Source: Lentilactobacillus otakiensis DSM 19908 = JCM 15040 (GTDB lineage: Bacteria; Bacillota; Bacilli; Lactobacillales; Lactobacillaceae). Taken from it: a stretch of 64,000 nucleotides of DNA. Shown in pieces: positions 1-7,776 of this stretch (positions are counted from its first letter, which is position 1; every line of letters starts with the position of its first letter). The stretch lies in assembly GCF_001434145.1 (NCBI RefSeq), contig NZ_AZED01000011.1, positions 372,667 to 436,666 of the forward strand, given 5' to 3'. A model generated the notes under the pieces. The model was given only the letters and a program-made list of their open reading frames with translations. It ran no database searches and was not told where the DNA came from. A program made the translations under genes and the position numbers.

Positions 1-30
1 AATACATACAATTGTAAGGAGATGATTTCA

Positions 31-264
31 ATGACCATGCAGCAACTCCGCGACCGAATGATCCACTATCTAACAATTACCGTTCCGTTCTGTGGATTAA
101 TCATCTCGATCCTTGGTGTATGCTACTTCATGTGGTGGAGCGGCGACCATTCCACTGGGGCGTTAATTTATAGTCTCATTCCAGTCGCAATGGGTGTCCT
201 GATTTCAATTCCTGGTTGGTTTTGGAAACGTGAAGCGCAAAAAAATGATAACGACAAAAAATAA
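31..264 (+). CDS. Small two-helix membrane protein of unknown function
   Basis: The 77-residue product has two hydrophobic stretches (about residues 15-36 and 43-65) and a charged Lys/Asp/Asn-rich tail, so it is probably a small integral membrane protein. An in-frame ATG lies at 22, but the AAGGAG at 16-21 touches it; the ATG at 31 has proper spacing and was chosen. The gene stands alone and ends in a terminator shared with the convergent gene. I do not recognise the family. Confidence 0.6.
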   Translation: MTMQQLRDRMIHYLTITVPFCGLIISILGVCYFMWWSGDHSTGALIYSLIPVAMGVLISIPGWFWKREAQKNDNDKK

Positions 265-296
265 AGCATTGACCTCAAACTTGGTCAATGCTTTTT
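263..296. terminator. Bidirectional intrinsic terminator
   Basis: The arms AAAGCATTGACC and GGTCAATGC with flanking A and T runs lie between two convergent genes and can serve both strands. Confidence 0.85.
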
Positions 297-297
297 A

Positions 298-804
298 CTA
301 CTTAAATTCCGGATCGTTCCCGCCATGCACTTTCGCGGTAAACGACTTCACAGTAATCTTAATAATCCCAACATACTCAATTGTCTTCTCAGGCACATCA
401 AAGTCACTCAATTTCTGACCAGTTTCGTGTGCCAAAACGACTTGGAGGGCATGCTTCTTGACCGCTGGATCATCAACCAATTCTGCATCCCCATACCCCA
501 TCACACTGCGATAGGCAAAGCTTGGCGTATTTTGCTTGGGATCCTTTGGCACCATCAGTTGACCACCGTCATCAATCGCAAAGCCCATCCGACCATCTTT
601 TTTGATCAATTCACGCTTGGTGCCGACTGGTGCGCCGTGAATGTATAAAGTTAATTGGTTATCATCATCGAACTCGTAGCCGAAGTTGGTTGGCACTACA
701 TAAGGATAATCATCGGTTCTAAACCCACTATGAATTACGTGAGAATCTTTTAAAATTTGCTTGATTTCATTAATGTTGGTTACTTCTCGGTCTTTTCTCC
801 GCAT
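298..804 (-). CDS. Pyridoxamine 5'-phosphate oxidase-like flavin-binding protein
   Basis: The 168-residue protein has the look of the PNPOx-like split-barrel family (NimA/HugZ-type): an N-terminal helix, then a barrel with a VVPTNFGYE segment and a GTKRELI segment where flavin-phosphate contacts usually lie. It probably binds FMN or another cofactor in the cytoplasm; the substrate is unknown. The frame is open to 909, but an AGAGGAG just upstream of ATG 804 fixes the start there. Family assignment rests on pattern only. Confidence 0.65.
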   Translation of the reverse strand: MRRKDREVTNINEIKQILKDSHVIHSGFRTDDYPYVVPTNFGYEFDDDNQLTLYIHGAPVGTKRELIKKDGRMGFAIDDGGQLMVPKDPKQNTPSFAYRSVMGYGDAELVDDPAVKKHALQVVLAHETGQKLSDFDVPEKTIEYVGIIKITVKSFTAKVHGGNDPEFK

Positions 805-982
805 ACGATCAGCTCCTCTTATTTGCTTTAAGTATAGCCATTTTGACGGATTCCGTACATAGACATTTTCCCGCCACCGAAAATTTTCAAACCAATTCGT
901 TGCACACAATTTGTTTACAGGTTACGCTTTGAGTAGTTCAAGTGTAATCGTTTTCCGAGCAACTTAATGGGAGGAATATTTT

Positions 983-2308
983 ATGGCAAATTATGATTAT
1001 GACGTCTTATATATTGGTAGCGGTCACGGCACCTTTGACGGAGCCATTCCGCTGGCAGCGCGCGGCAAAAAGGTCGGCGTTATCGAATCCGGTTTAATCG
1101 GCGGCACCTGTCCCAACCGTGGCTGTAACGCCAAAATTACGTTGGATGCCCCAGTTGCATTAACTCGTTTAACTGAGAAAATGCAGGGGATCGTCAACGG
1201 CGACCTGGCAATCAACTGGACCGCCAACGAAAAACACAAGCAGGAAGTTATCGAAGGCTTACCTGACATGATCGGTGGCTTGATGAAGTCTGTTAACATC
1301 GATATCATCAAGGGTCACGGCACTTTCCAAGATGCGCACACGGTCGTTGTTGACGGTGACGCAAAAACAGCCGAAAACATTGTCATTTCAACCGGTCAGC
1401 ATCCACACCGTTTGGACATCCCTGGTACTGAGCTCGCTCATGATAGTGCCGATTTCATGAATCTTACTCATTTGCCAGCCAACATCACGATCATCGGCGC
1501 CGGCTACATCAGCATGGAGTTTGCGACAATCGCTAACGCTGCTGGTGCTAAAGTCACCGTTATCACACATGGCGACAAGATTCTGAGAAAATTCTACCAA
1601 CCATACGTTGATCAAATTGTCGCTGACTTGAAATCTCGTGGCGTTGACTTTATCAGCAATGCCAAAGTCACCAGTTTTGAAGAAGACGGCAGTAATTTCA
1701 TCGTTAACTACGATGGTGGCCAAGTAAAGACGAACTGGATTTTGGACGCCACCGGCCGAGTACCAAACGTTGACGATGTCGGCTTGGATAAAGTCGGTGT
1801 TGATTATAGCGAAAAAGGCATCAAAGTAAACGATCACCTGAAAACCAACATCGATAACATTTATGCTTCAGGTGATGTGATCGACAAGGATCAACCCAAG
1901 CTCACCCCAACGGCGATCTTTGAATCGACTTACTTAATGCATACTTTCGCAGGGGACACCACTGATCCAATCGACTACCCAGAGATTCCATCGGTTGTCT
2001 TTACGTCACCTAGAATTGCGAAGGTCGGTGTTTCGGTTGAAGACGCTAAGAAGAACGGTTTGAATACCAAAGAAAATCATTTGCCGAATGACTGGTACCG
2101 CCAAGTTACCAAGGAAGAAATTGGTGACAACACACTGGTTTACGATAAGCAAAACCATTTGGTTGGCGCTACAGAAATCAGTGATCAGGCAGAGGATGCC
2201 ATCAATGCTTTACTGCCAGCCATTGTGTTCAAGTTTGAACCCGCCCAGCTGGAACGATTAGTAACATTGTTCCCAACGATTGCGGCGGATGCGTGGGGTC
2301 AGATTTAG
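983..2308 (+). CDS. Class I pyridine nucleotide-disulfide oxidoreductase with altered C-terminal active site
   Basis: 441 residues in the glutathione reductase / dihydrolipoamide dehydrogenase fold. An FAD GxGxxG-like motif is at residues 12-17, a redox pair Cys43/Cys48 in CPNRGC, a second dinucleotide motif IIGAGYIS, and an ATGRVPN segment typical of the family. A GGAGG precedes the ATG. Family members normally end with a catalytic His in HPTxxE; here the position reads FPTIAADAW, so the His is missing. The substrate is therefore unclear and it should not simply be called dihydrolipoyl dehydrogenase. No 2-oxoacid dehydrogenase genes lie nearby. A 120-bp hairpin repeat begins directly after its stop codon. 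Confidence 0.8.
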   Translation: MANYDYDVLYIGSGHGTFDGAIPLAARGKKVGVIESGLIGGTCPNRGCNAKITLDAPVALTRLTEKMQGIVNGDLAINWTANEKHKQEVIEGLPDMIGGLMKSVNIDIIKGHGTFQDAHTVVVDGDAKTAENIVISTGQHPHRLDIPGTELAHDSADFMNLTHLPANITIIGAGYISMEFATIANAAGAKVTVITHGDKILRKFYQPYVDQIVADLKSRGVDFISNAKVTSFEEDGSNFIVNYDGGQVKTNWILDATGRVPNVDDVGLDKVGVDYSEKGIKVNDHLKTNIDNIYASGDVIDKDQPKLTPTAIFESTYLMHTFAGDTTDPIDYPEIPSVVFTSPRIAKVGVSVEDAKKNGLNTKENHLPNDWYRQVTKEEIGDNTLVYDKQNHLVGATEISDQAEDAINALLPAIVFKFEPAQLERLVTLFPTIAADAWGQI

Positions 2309-2428
2309 AGTGTGACGAGCAACGGTTTGACACGGAGAGCTAAGGTCGCTTTGATTTAAATCCCGCATTTGGATTTGAATCAAAGTGGCTTAGATCTCCG
2401 TGTCAGTTGCGTCGGAACACGTTTCGGC
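2309..2428 (+). repeat. 120-bp hairpin element, copy A
   Basis: Begins one base after the preceding stop codon. The arms (about 2310-2363 and 2370-2420) pair over nearly their whole length, with GACACGGAGA against TCTCCGTGTC and CTTTGATT against AATCAAAG. The outer ends are almost identical to the copy at 47547-47666, while the inner stem differs yet still pairs. It lacks a T run, so it is not a simple terminator. Confidence 0.8.
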
Positions 2429-2496
2429 TATAGAGGAGAAGACCTCAATCAAATATCCTGTTCCAAATAAAACCACTAAATTAAAAAATGATCATA

Positions 2497-2527
2497 CAAA
2501 AAAGTCCGCCCACTCGGCGGACTTTTT
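2497..2527. terminator. Bidirectional intrinsic terminator
   Basis: The arms AAGTCCGCC and GGCGGACTT with A and T runs on both sides lie between the oxidoreductase and the convergent EIIC-like gene. Confidence 0.9.
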
Positions 2528-2543
2528 ACATCTATTAATTATC

Positions 2544-3611
2544 CTAAGAATAATCCAACTCAAAATCCCGACTATCAAAATAATCAAATCGCGAGTTAAA
2601 CAAATAATTGCTGGCAATCCCCAACGCAATTGGAATCACGAAGAACAGCAAGGTTACCAACCCAATATTCAATAAGTTAGCAGCGCCATAGCCGTTAACT
2701 GCAGCAATTGGACCAATCAGCCCGGCAAAACCAAACCCAGCGGACATTGGTGTGCCGGCCACTCCGAACAAAGCACCCAGTCCGCCCATAATGCCGGCAT
2801 TTAACGTAACTGGAACGATGAGCTTTGGTCTGGATAAAATATTTGCCATCTGCATTTTCGGTGACCCCAAAAAGTGGGCCAACGAGGTGCCAACTGAGTT
2901 CACTCGCCAGCCATAAATGGCTAAAGCAAAACTGGCGGCGACGATTCCTAAATTGGCTGATCCGGCAGCCACACCATTAATCCCAATCGCAGCTGCAATC
3001 CCAACTGATGAGATCGGTGACACAATTAGAACGGCAAATACCATTCCGATCAAGACGCCCATCACAATCGGCTGCAGCTGTGTGAGCTGTTCAATTCCCA
3101 TCCCGATCAGCTGAGTCAATTGACCAACTGGTTTCAAGGTGAGGACTCCAATACCACCAGCGATGATTAACACCAGTAATGGAATCAACAAGATGGTATA
3201 AGCTTTCAAAGTTTGGCCAAGCAAAGCAATGATCAGGTACCCGATCATAATGGTGATGGCGATATTAATCACGTCACCACTGCCAGCGACAGTGTATGTC
3301 GCACCCCTCAGCTGAAAGTTACCAGCACCGGCAATCGCAGCCAATGCCAGTGATGACGTTTGAATCGGTGAAAATCCCGCCATCATGCCAACACAGACGG
3401 CACTGATTGGCGCCATCAAGACAGCCGCCATGCCAGTCAAAGTCAGAAAGAAAGCAGCCTGTGGAAACACCGGAAGCAAAGCCTTTAATAATTGATTAAG
3501 CAAGGCGCCAGGGACAAGTGCGACAATGATCCCAATCGACAGCCCGTTTAGTGTATTCATGATGAGGTCACGGCCACTCAGCCGTGTTGATGATTCCGCT
3601 GTTAGATTCAT
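2544..3611 (-). CDS. Orphan PTS_EIIC_2-type membrane protein
   Basis: 355 residues, very hydrophobic, about ten membrane segments rich in Gly/Ala, resembling the PTS_EIIC_2 group of membrane proteins. No EIIA or EIIB domain or gene is nearby, so phosphotransfer is doubtful. The start has an AGGAGA, one base after the stop of the D-hydroxyacid dehydrogenase, so the two are very likely cotranscribed with the aminotransferase. The whole operon lies behind an aromatic-amino-acid leader peptide, which points to an aromatic amino, keto or hydroxy acid as substrate; that is inference. A second family member is at 28599-29687. Confidence 0.75.
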   Translation of the reverse strand: MNLTAESSTRLSGRDLIMNTLNGLSIGIIVALVPGALLNQLLKALLPVFPQAAFFLTLTGMAAVLMAPISAVCVGMMAGFSPIQTSSLALAAIAGAGNFQLRGATYTVAGSGDVINIAITIMIGYLIIALLGQTLKAYTILLIPLLVLIIAGGIGVLTLKPVGQLTQLIGMGIEQLTQLQPIVMGVLIGMVFAVLIVSPISSVGIAAAIGINGVAAGSANLGIVAASFALAIYGWRVNSVGTSLAHFLGSPKMQMANILSRPKLIVPVTLNAGIMGGLGALFGVAGTPMSAGFGFAGLIGPIAAVNGYGAANLLNIGLVTLLFFVIPIALGIASNYLFNSRFDYFDSRDFELDYS

Positions 3612-3612
3612 A

Positions 3613-4605
3613 TTATTCTCCTACTTCGTGGGGACTCTTTTGACCATTTAAAATGGTGACAACATCGTTCAAGGCAATTTCAACCATGTTCCGAACGGCA
3701 ACTTCAGTGTAGAAACCAATGTGGGGTGTCACGTTGACATTTGGCATTGCCAATAACTTCTTCAAGTTATCGTTATCAATTTGTTTGCCAGTCAAATCCT
3801 GGCCAACGATGGTGTTTTCACCTTCAAAAGTATCGATGGCCGCCGCAGAAATTTCCTGATTTTCAAGAGCAGCAACTAATGCGCCCGTGTCGACAACCTG
3901 GCCTCGTGAACAGTTGATGAAAATTGCAGATGGCTTCATCTTTTTGAAGACGTCGGCGTTAATCATCTGGTTGGTTTCATCCGTCAACGGGGTATGCATC
4001 GTCACGATATCAGCCGTTTTGAAAACTGTATCATGATCAACATAAGTCAAAGTATCGTTCAACTCTGGTCGATGAATCGGATCGGCCGCAATGACTGTGG
4101 CACCCAGCGCTCTGAAAATCCGGGCAACGGCGCTACCGATTTTACCAGCACCGATAATTCCAACAGTCAATGTATGAATTTCTCGGGCTTCAACACCCTT
4201 CCAACTGAAATCGCCATGCTTTTCGCGTTCGCCAACTTCACCAATATGTCTGAGCAAGCCCATGACGTCGGCTAATACCAATTCACTCACTGAACGTGGT
4301 GAATAAGCTGGTACATTGGTGACAATCAAGTCATTTTTCTTAGCTTGATCCAAGTCAACAATTTCAAAACCAGTGATCCGCAAGGTGAGTTGCTTGATCC
4401 CAAATGAATGGAGCTTTTCGTAAATTACTGGGTCTGAAATTGGTCCGTGTTGCTGGATCACGATGCCATCATATCCTTTGGCAAGGTCCACAGTGTCAGC
4501 GCTCAGTGGTACCGAGTTGGTATCCACTTGAACACCATTTTTCTTAACCCAGCCATCCAGTGGCTTTTGTTCATCTGGTCGGACATTGTACATTAAAATT
4601 TTCAA
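3613..4605 (-). CDS. D-2-hydroxyacid dehydrogenase (D-lactate/D-phenyllactate dehydrogenase-like)
   Basis: 330 residues of the D-isomer-specific 2-hydroxyacid dehydrogenase family, converting 2-oxoacids and D-2-hydroxyacids with NAD(H). It shows the RITGFE segment with the substrate-binding Arg region, the NAD fold GIIGAGKIG, the NCSRGQVVDT segment with the catalytic Arg region, and the catalytic His in TPHIGFYTE. Its place between an aromatic-type aminotransferase and a transporter, under aromatic attenuation, fits phenylpyruvate/phenyllactate or hydroxyphenyl analogues better than lactate. The direction in vivo is unknown. It lies 18 bases after the aminotransferase. Confidence 0.85.
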   Translation of the reverse strand: MKILMYNVRPDEQKPLDGWVKKNGVQVDTNSVPLSADTVDLAKGYDGIVIQQHGPISDPVIYEKLHSFGIKQLTLRITGFEIVDLDQAKKNDLIVTNVPAYSPRSVSELVLADVMGLLRHIGEVGEREKHGDFSWKGVEAREIHTLTVGIIGAGKIGSAVARIFRALGATVIAADPIHRPELNDTLTYVDHDTVFKTADIVTMHTPLTDETNQMINADVFKKMKPSAIFINCSRGQVVDTGALVAALENQEISAAAIDTFEGENTIVGQDLTGKQIDNDNLKKLLAMPNVNVTPHIGFYTEVAVRNMVEIALNDVVTILNGQKSPHEVGE

Positions 4606-4623
4606 AATAATTCAAGCTCCCTT

Positions 4624-5802
4624 TTATTTGACTGATTGTTTATCGACGTATTTTTGAATGCGACTAACTGCTTCTTGGATATTTTCTTCGCTGGCAGCGT
4701 AACTGATCCGGACATATCCTTCACCGCCTGGCAGGAAGTATGAGCCTGGAATTAAGGCTACTTTAGCTTCTTTGGCCAGGTCGTAGCAGAATTCCTCACT
4801 ATTTTGGTTCAAACCAGCTGGAATTTTGGCGAAGACGTAGAACGCGCCATTGGGGTTCGGACAGCTGAAACCGGCCTTTTCCAACCCAGCTACCAGGATG
4901 TCGCGACGTTTCATATATTCGGCCTTCATTGGTAACGCATCGTCCATACCATTCTTGAAGGCCTCTTCAGCGGCGGCCTGGGCGTTGGTGGTGAGTGATG
5001 TAATTGTAAATTCACTCACCTTGGCGATTTCATTAATAATATCTTCAGGGCCGCAGATCATACCGACTCTCCAGCCAGTCATGGCGTGTGATTTGGAAAC
5101 CCCGTTCATAACTAAGGTTTGTTCTGGCAGAATCGACCCCATCGAAACGTGGGTGCCGTCATAGGTTAACTCACTGTATATTTCATCACTCAAACAAATA
5201 ATGTCGTGTTTTGAAATCACGTCAGCCAACTTCTGTAGGTCATCCTTATGGTATGTAACACCGGTTGGGTTGTTAGGAAAGTTCAGAATGACTGCTTTGA
5301 CAGTGTCCTTGTTGGCATCAATCGCAGCGGATAATTTTTCTGGTGAGAGAACAAAGCCATTATCAGAGGTGTCTACGAAAATCGGCTTGGCACCGGCCAG
5401 CATCAAAATCGGCACGTACAACGGGAAGATTGGCGTTGGCACGATAACTGTATCACCAGGGTTGATCATGGCCGTCAGTGCAGCGTAAATCGCACCAGTG
5501 GCCCCTGCAGTCATGATGACCTGTTTGTCAGGATCGTAATTCAAGCCGTACTTGGCATTCAGGAAATGGGCGGCTGCTTGGCGCAAACCTTCAGTTCCTC
5601 TCGAGTTGGTGTAGTGACTTTCATTGTCATCAATGGCTTTGATGGCTGCCTGCTTAACGTGCTCTGGCGTGTTAAAGTCCGGTTCACCCAAAGTTAGTTT
5701 GACGATATCTGGAATCGCCGAAATCTTCTGGTTGAAAGTCAAAATTGCTGCTGGGGTTAAAGCTGCCACCCGTTTGTTCATTCTGTCTGATAATTTACTC
5801 AT
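4624..5802 (-). CDS. Class I aromatic-type aminotransferase
   Basis: 392 residues of PLP fold type I. The pyridine-ring region NFPNNPTG, the DEIYSEL segment and the Schiff-base lysine in NGVSKSHAMTGWR (about residue 235) are present, along with the C-terminal Arg in YVRISYA. This group includes the AraT/PatA aminotransferases of lactobacilli, which use aromatic amino acids, and N-acetyl-diaminopimelate aminotransferases. First gene of a three-gene operon. The leader upstream codes six aromatic residues in seven codons, which supports an aromatic substrate. A strong AGGAGGAG precedes the ATG, immediately after the attenuator terminator. Confidence 0.85.
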   Translation of the reverse strand: MSKLSDRMNKRVAALTPAAILTFNQKISAIPDIVKLTLGEPDFNTPEHVKQAAIKAIDDNESHYTNSRGTEGLRQAAAHFLNAKYGLNYDPDKQVIMTAGATGAIYAALTAMINPGDTVIVPTPIFPLYVPILMLAGAKPIFVDTSDNGFVLSPEKLSAAIDANKDTVKAVILNFPNNPTGVTYHKDDLQKLADVISKHDIICLSDEIYSELTYDGTHVSMGSILPEQTLVMNGVSKSHAMTGWRVGMICGPEDIINEIAKVSEFTITSLTTNAQAAAEEAFKNGMDDALPMKAEYMKRRDILVAGLEKAGFSCPNPNGAFYVFAKIPAGLNQNSEEFCYDLAKEAKVALIPGSYFLPGGEGYVRISYAASEENIQEAVSRIQKYVDKQSVK

Positions 5803-5816
5803 TGTGTTCTCCTCCT

Positions 5817-5862
5817 AAAAAATATGGGTCCCCAAAGTCAACGGACTGACTGTGAGGACCCA
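5817..5862 (-). terminator. Attenuator terminator of the aminotransferase operon
   Basis: On the minus strand TGGGTCC pairs with GGACCCA around an inner AGTCA/TGACT stem, followed by TATTTTTT. It ends just before the ribosome-binding site of the aminotransferase, so transcription of the operon must pass it. Confidence 0.9.
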
Positions 5863-5951
5863 CCATAGGTATAATCCCGCACAGTCAACTCAGTGATCTG
5901 TGCGGCCTTTAAATTGCATTACGAAATGCTTTTGGCTTATCCACAGATCAC
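5863..5951 (-). promoter_or_regulatory. Aromatic-responsive attenuator with alternative hairpins
   Basis: Four segments can pair in turn. Segment 1 (5942-5951, over the leader stop codon) matches segment 2 (5893-5902) over 10 bp. Segment 2 (5898-5905) matches segment 3 (5877-5884) over 8 bp. Segment 3 (5880-5887) matches 5847-5854 inside the terminator over 8 bp. A ribosome finishing the leader covers segment 1, so 2:3 forms and the terminator is free to fold. A ribosome stalled earlier leaves 1:2 to form, then 3:4 breaks the terminator. The pairings are exact; the mechanism is inferred from trp-type attenuation. Confidence 0.85.
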
Positions 5952-6013
5952 ACTCGGAAAAACCAAAAGTAATATCGACAACTATTCATTTGGATGTTTG
6001 AATTATTTTTCAT
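5948..6013 (-). CDS. Aromatic leader peptide (21 aa)
   Basis: A 21-codon ORF with TAAGGAG spaced for its ATG. Its C-terminal half reads RYYFWFFR: six aromatic residues in seven positions, covering Tyr, Phe and Trp. The stop codon lies inside segment 1 of the attenuator. It is followed by an aminotransferase operon. The peptide itself probably has no function beyond ribosome stalling when aromatic aminoacyl-tRNA is short. Confidence 0.88.
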   Translation of the reverse strand: MKNNSNIQMNSCRYYFWFFRV

Positions 6014-6031
6014 AATTAAAAACTCCTTAGA

Positions 6032-6073
6032 ATATGTTAAACATATGATAACGTTTTTAATCTTGTGAATCAA
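6032..6073 (-). promoter_or_regulatory. Promoter and palindromic site for the aminotransferase leader
   Basis: TTGATT (6068-6073), 17 bp, TATCAT (6045-6050) on the minus strand. A perfect palindrome ATATGTTAAACATAT (6032-6046) covers the likely transcription start and could be an operator; its binding protein is unknown. Confidence 0.6.
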
Positions 6074-6081
6074 GGGGAATT

Positions 6082-6798
6082 TTATGCGTGCTTGGTGCCA
6101 AGGTGAAATGCGGCTGCCCCAAAGGTGAATTGGCGATAGCTAACATCAGTGAGGCCGGCGTTTTGAAACATCTCAACTAATTTTGCGGCCGACACAAATT
6201 CTGCCGTGGTTCGCTGTAAATATGAATATTCCTGATATTTATTGACTGTCAGCTTTGCCATAATTGGCACCAAATTGAAATAGGCCCGCCAACCCAATTT
6301 GATAATTGGGTTAGTCGGCTTTGAAGTTTCTAAGCAGGCAACCCGCCCCTGATCGTGGATGACTCTGGTCATTTCGTGTAACACTTGATCCGCATCCGGA
6401 ACGTTGCGGAGCCCAAAACCAATCGTTGCCAGGTCAAACTGATTGTCATCGTAAGGCAAATGCATTGCATCCCCCTTCACCAACGTCACCCGATCACGTA
6501 ACCCGGCAGCAGCCACTTTCTTCTCGGCGATCTTCAGCATTTCTTCACTGAAATCCAAGCCAATCACCTGACCGGATGGGCCAACGGCTCTTGCCAGAGC
6601 AATCGTCCAGTCACCGGTCCCGCAACAAACATCAATCGCAAAGCTGCCGGGTTGAACATTAAGCTGTTTCATGACCAATTTTCGCCAATGCTTGTGGTTC
6701 CCCAAACTAATCAACGAGTTCATGCCGTCATAGTTATCAGCGATTTGATCAAATAGCGATTCAACTTTTGTTTCCGGGGTTTTATTTGTCAGGCTCAT
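6082..6798 (-). CDS. menG: Demethylmenaquinone methyltransferase
   Basis: 238 residues of the MenG/UbiE family, which methylates demethylmenaquinone with S-adenosylmethionine. The SAM motif DVCCGTGDW (about residues 56-64), the GLDFSEEML segment and IGFGLRNVPD are all characteristic. Divergent from menA with a 63-bp gap, so the two form a small module that can finish menaquinone from imported dihydroxynaphthoate, as known in other lactic acid bacteria. No other men genes are in the window. Confidence 0.93.
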   Translation of the reverse strand: MSLTNKTPETKVESLFDQIADNYDGMNSLISLGNHKHWRKLVMKQLNVQPGSFAIDVCCGTGDWTIALARAVGPSGQVIGLDFSEEMLKIAEKKVAAAGLRDRVTLVKGDAMHLPYDDNQFDLATIGFGLRNVPDADQVLHEMTRVIHDQGRVACLETSKPTNPIIKLGWRAYFNLVPIMAKLTVNKYQEYSYLQRTTAEFVSAAKLVEMFQNAGLTDVSYRQFTFGAAAFHLGTKHA

Positions 6799-6861
6799 TT
6801 TCCTGCTCCTTTGTTATAATTAGTGTATGTTTTTGAAATTATTTAAATTTTGGAGGTCAAG

Positions 6862-7776
6862 ATGAGTTTATCAACTTTTACTGAGCTAGTCGAGCTGAGA
6901 GCCAAAGCAGCCAGCATTTTCCCGTTCTTCACGGGATTATTCTTCAGCTGGTACGTGCTGGGATCGGCAAATGGCTTATACGCTGCGCTCTTTTTTATTG
7001 CCATGCTATTATTCAACATGACCGTGGACACATTGGATAACTATAACGATTATATGCACTCCAGCGCAGATGAGTGGAAGACCGGCACCAACATTATCGG
7101 CCGCGAGAACATCTCGCTGAACCTGATTCGCACGTTAATTGTCGGGATGGTGGTGCCATCCGCATTGATTGGCATTTACCTGGTCTTCCAAGTTGGCTTG
7201 CCATTACTATGGATGGGCTTGATTTGCTTTGCCATCGGAATTATGTATTCTTCAGGTCCACATCCAATTTCCAGTACACCATATGGTGAGGTTGCTTCGG
7301 GATTTGCGATGGGTGTCATGATCACCCTGATCTCGGTCTACGTAAATTCTTATCAGATGTTTACTTGGAATGCATCCCTGTTGGGACAAATTTTGCTAGC
7401 ATCGTCGCCGCTGTTCTTCTGGATCGCCAACATTATGCTCGCTAATAACATTTGTGATGCCCAGGAAGATGAAGTTAACCACCGTTGGACAATTGTCCAT
7501 TACATCGGTGTCAAAAATGCCCTATTGATGTTCAACGCTGCCAATGTCCTGGCAGTTCTCCTGGTATTCTACGCCATGTACGGCGGCGTGTTCCCGCTGG
7601 CACTGTTCTCAATCTTATTGGCAGTGCCACTGATCATCAAGGAATCATTGATCTTTAACCACGAACAGATTAAAACGAAAACCTTTGTCTGCGCCGTTCA
7701 AATCATGATTTTTGGCTCATTAAGTTTGTGTGTTGGCTTCCTTGGATACTGGATTTACACGCTGATTATGCATTAG
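6862..7776 (+). CDS. menA: 1,4-dihydroxy-2-naphthoate polyprenyltransferase (UbiA family)
   Basis: 304 residues with about eight membrane segments. The UbiA prenyl-diphosphate motif is visible in VDTLDNYNDY (near residue 60) and a second Asp-rich loop in NNICDAQEDE. It joins an isoprenoid chain to dihydroxynaphthoate in the membrane, giving demethylmenaquinone for MenG. GGAGG at 6852 sets the start at ATG 6862 rather than an upstream codon at 6850. It overlaps the convergent TMEM175-like gene by 4 bp. Confidence 0.9.
   Translation: MSLSTFTELVELRAKAASIFPFFTGLFFSWYVLGSANGLYAALFFIAMLLFNMTVDTLDNYNDYMHSSADEWKTGTNIIGRENISLNLIRTLIVGMVVPSALIGIYLVFQVGLPLLWMGLICFAIGIMYSSGPHPISSTPYGEVASGFAMGVMITLISVYVNSYQMFTWNASLLGQILLASSPLFFWIANIMLANNICDAQEDEVNHRWTIVHYIGVKNALLMFNAANVLAVLLVFYAMYGGVFPLALFSILLAVPLIIKESLIFNHEQIKTKTFVCAVQIMIFGSLSLCVGFLGYWIYTLIMH

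Noticed and set aside
2400-2675. 91-aa open frame on the plus strand
   Set aside because: It runs through the hairpin repeat, the terminator and the end of the convergent EIIC-like gene; no ribosome-binding site.
5863-5890. GGTGGGTCC before the aminotransferase as a T-box core
   Set aside because: The full T-box core AGGGTGGxACCGCG and stem I are missing; the pairings and leader ORF explain the region better.
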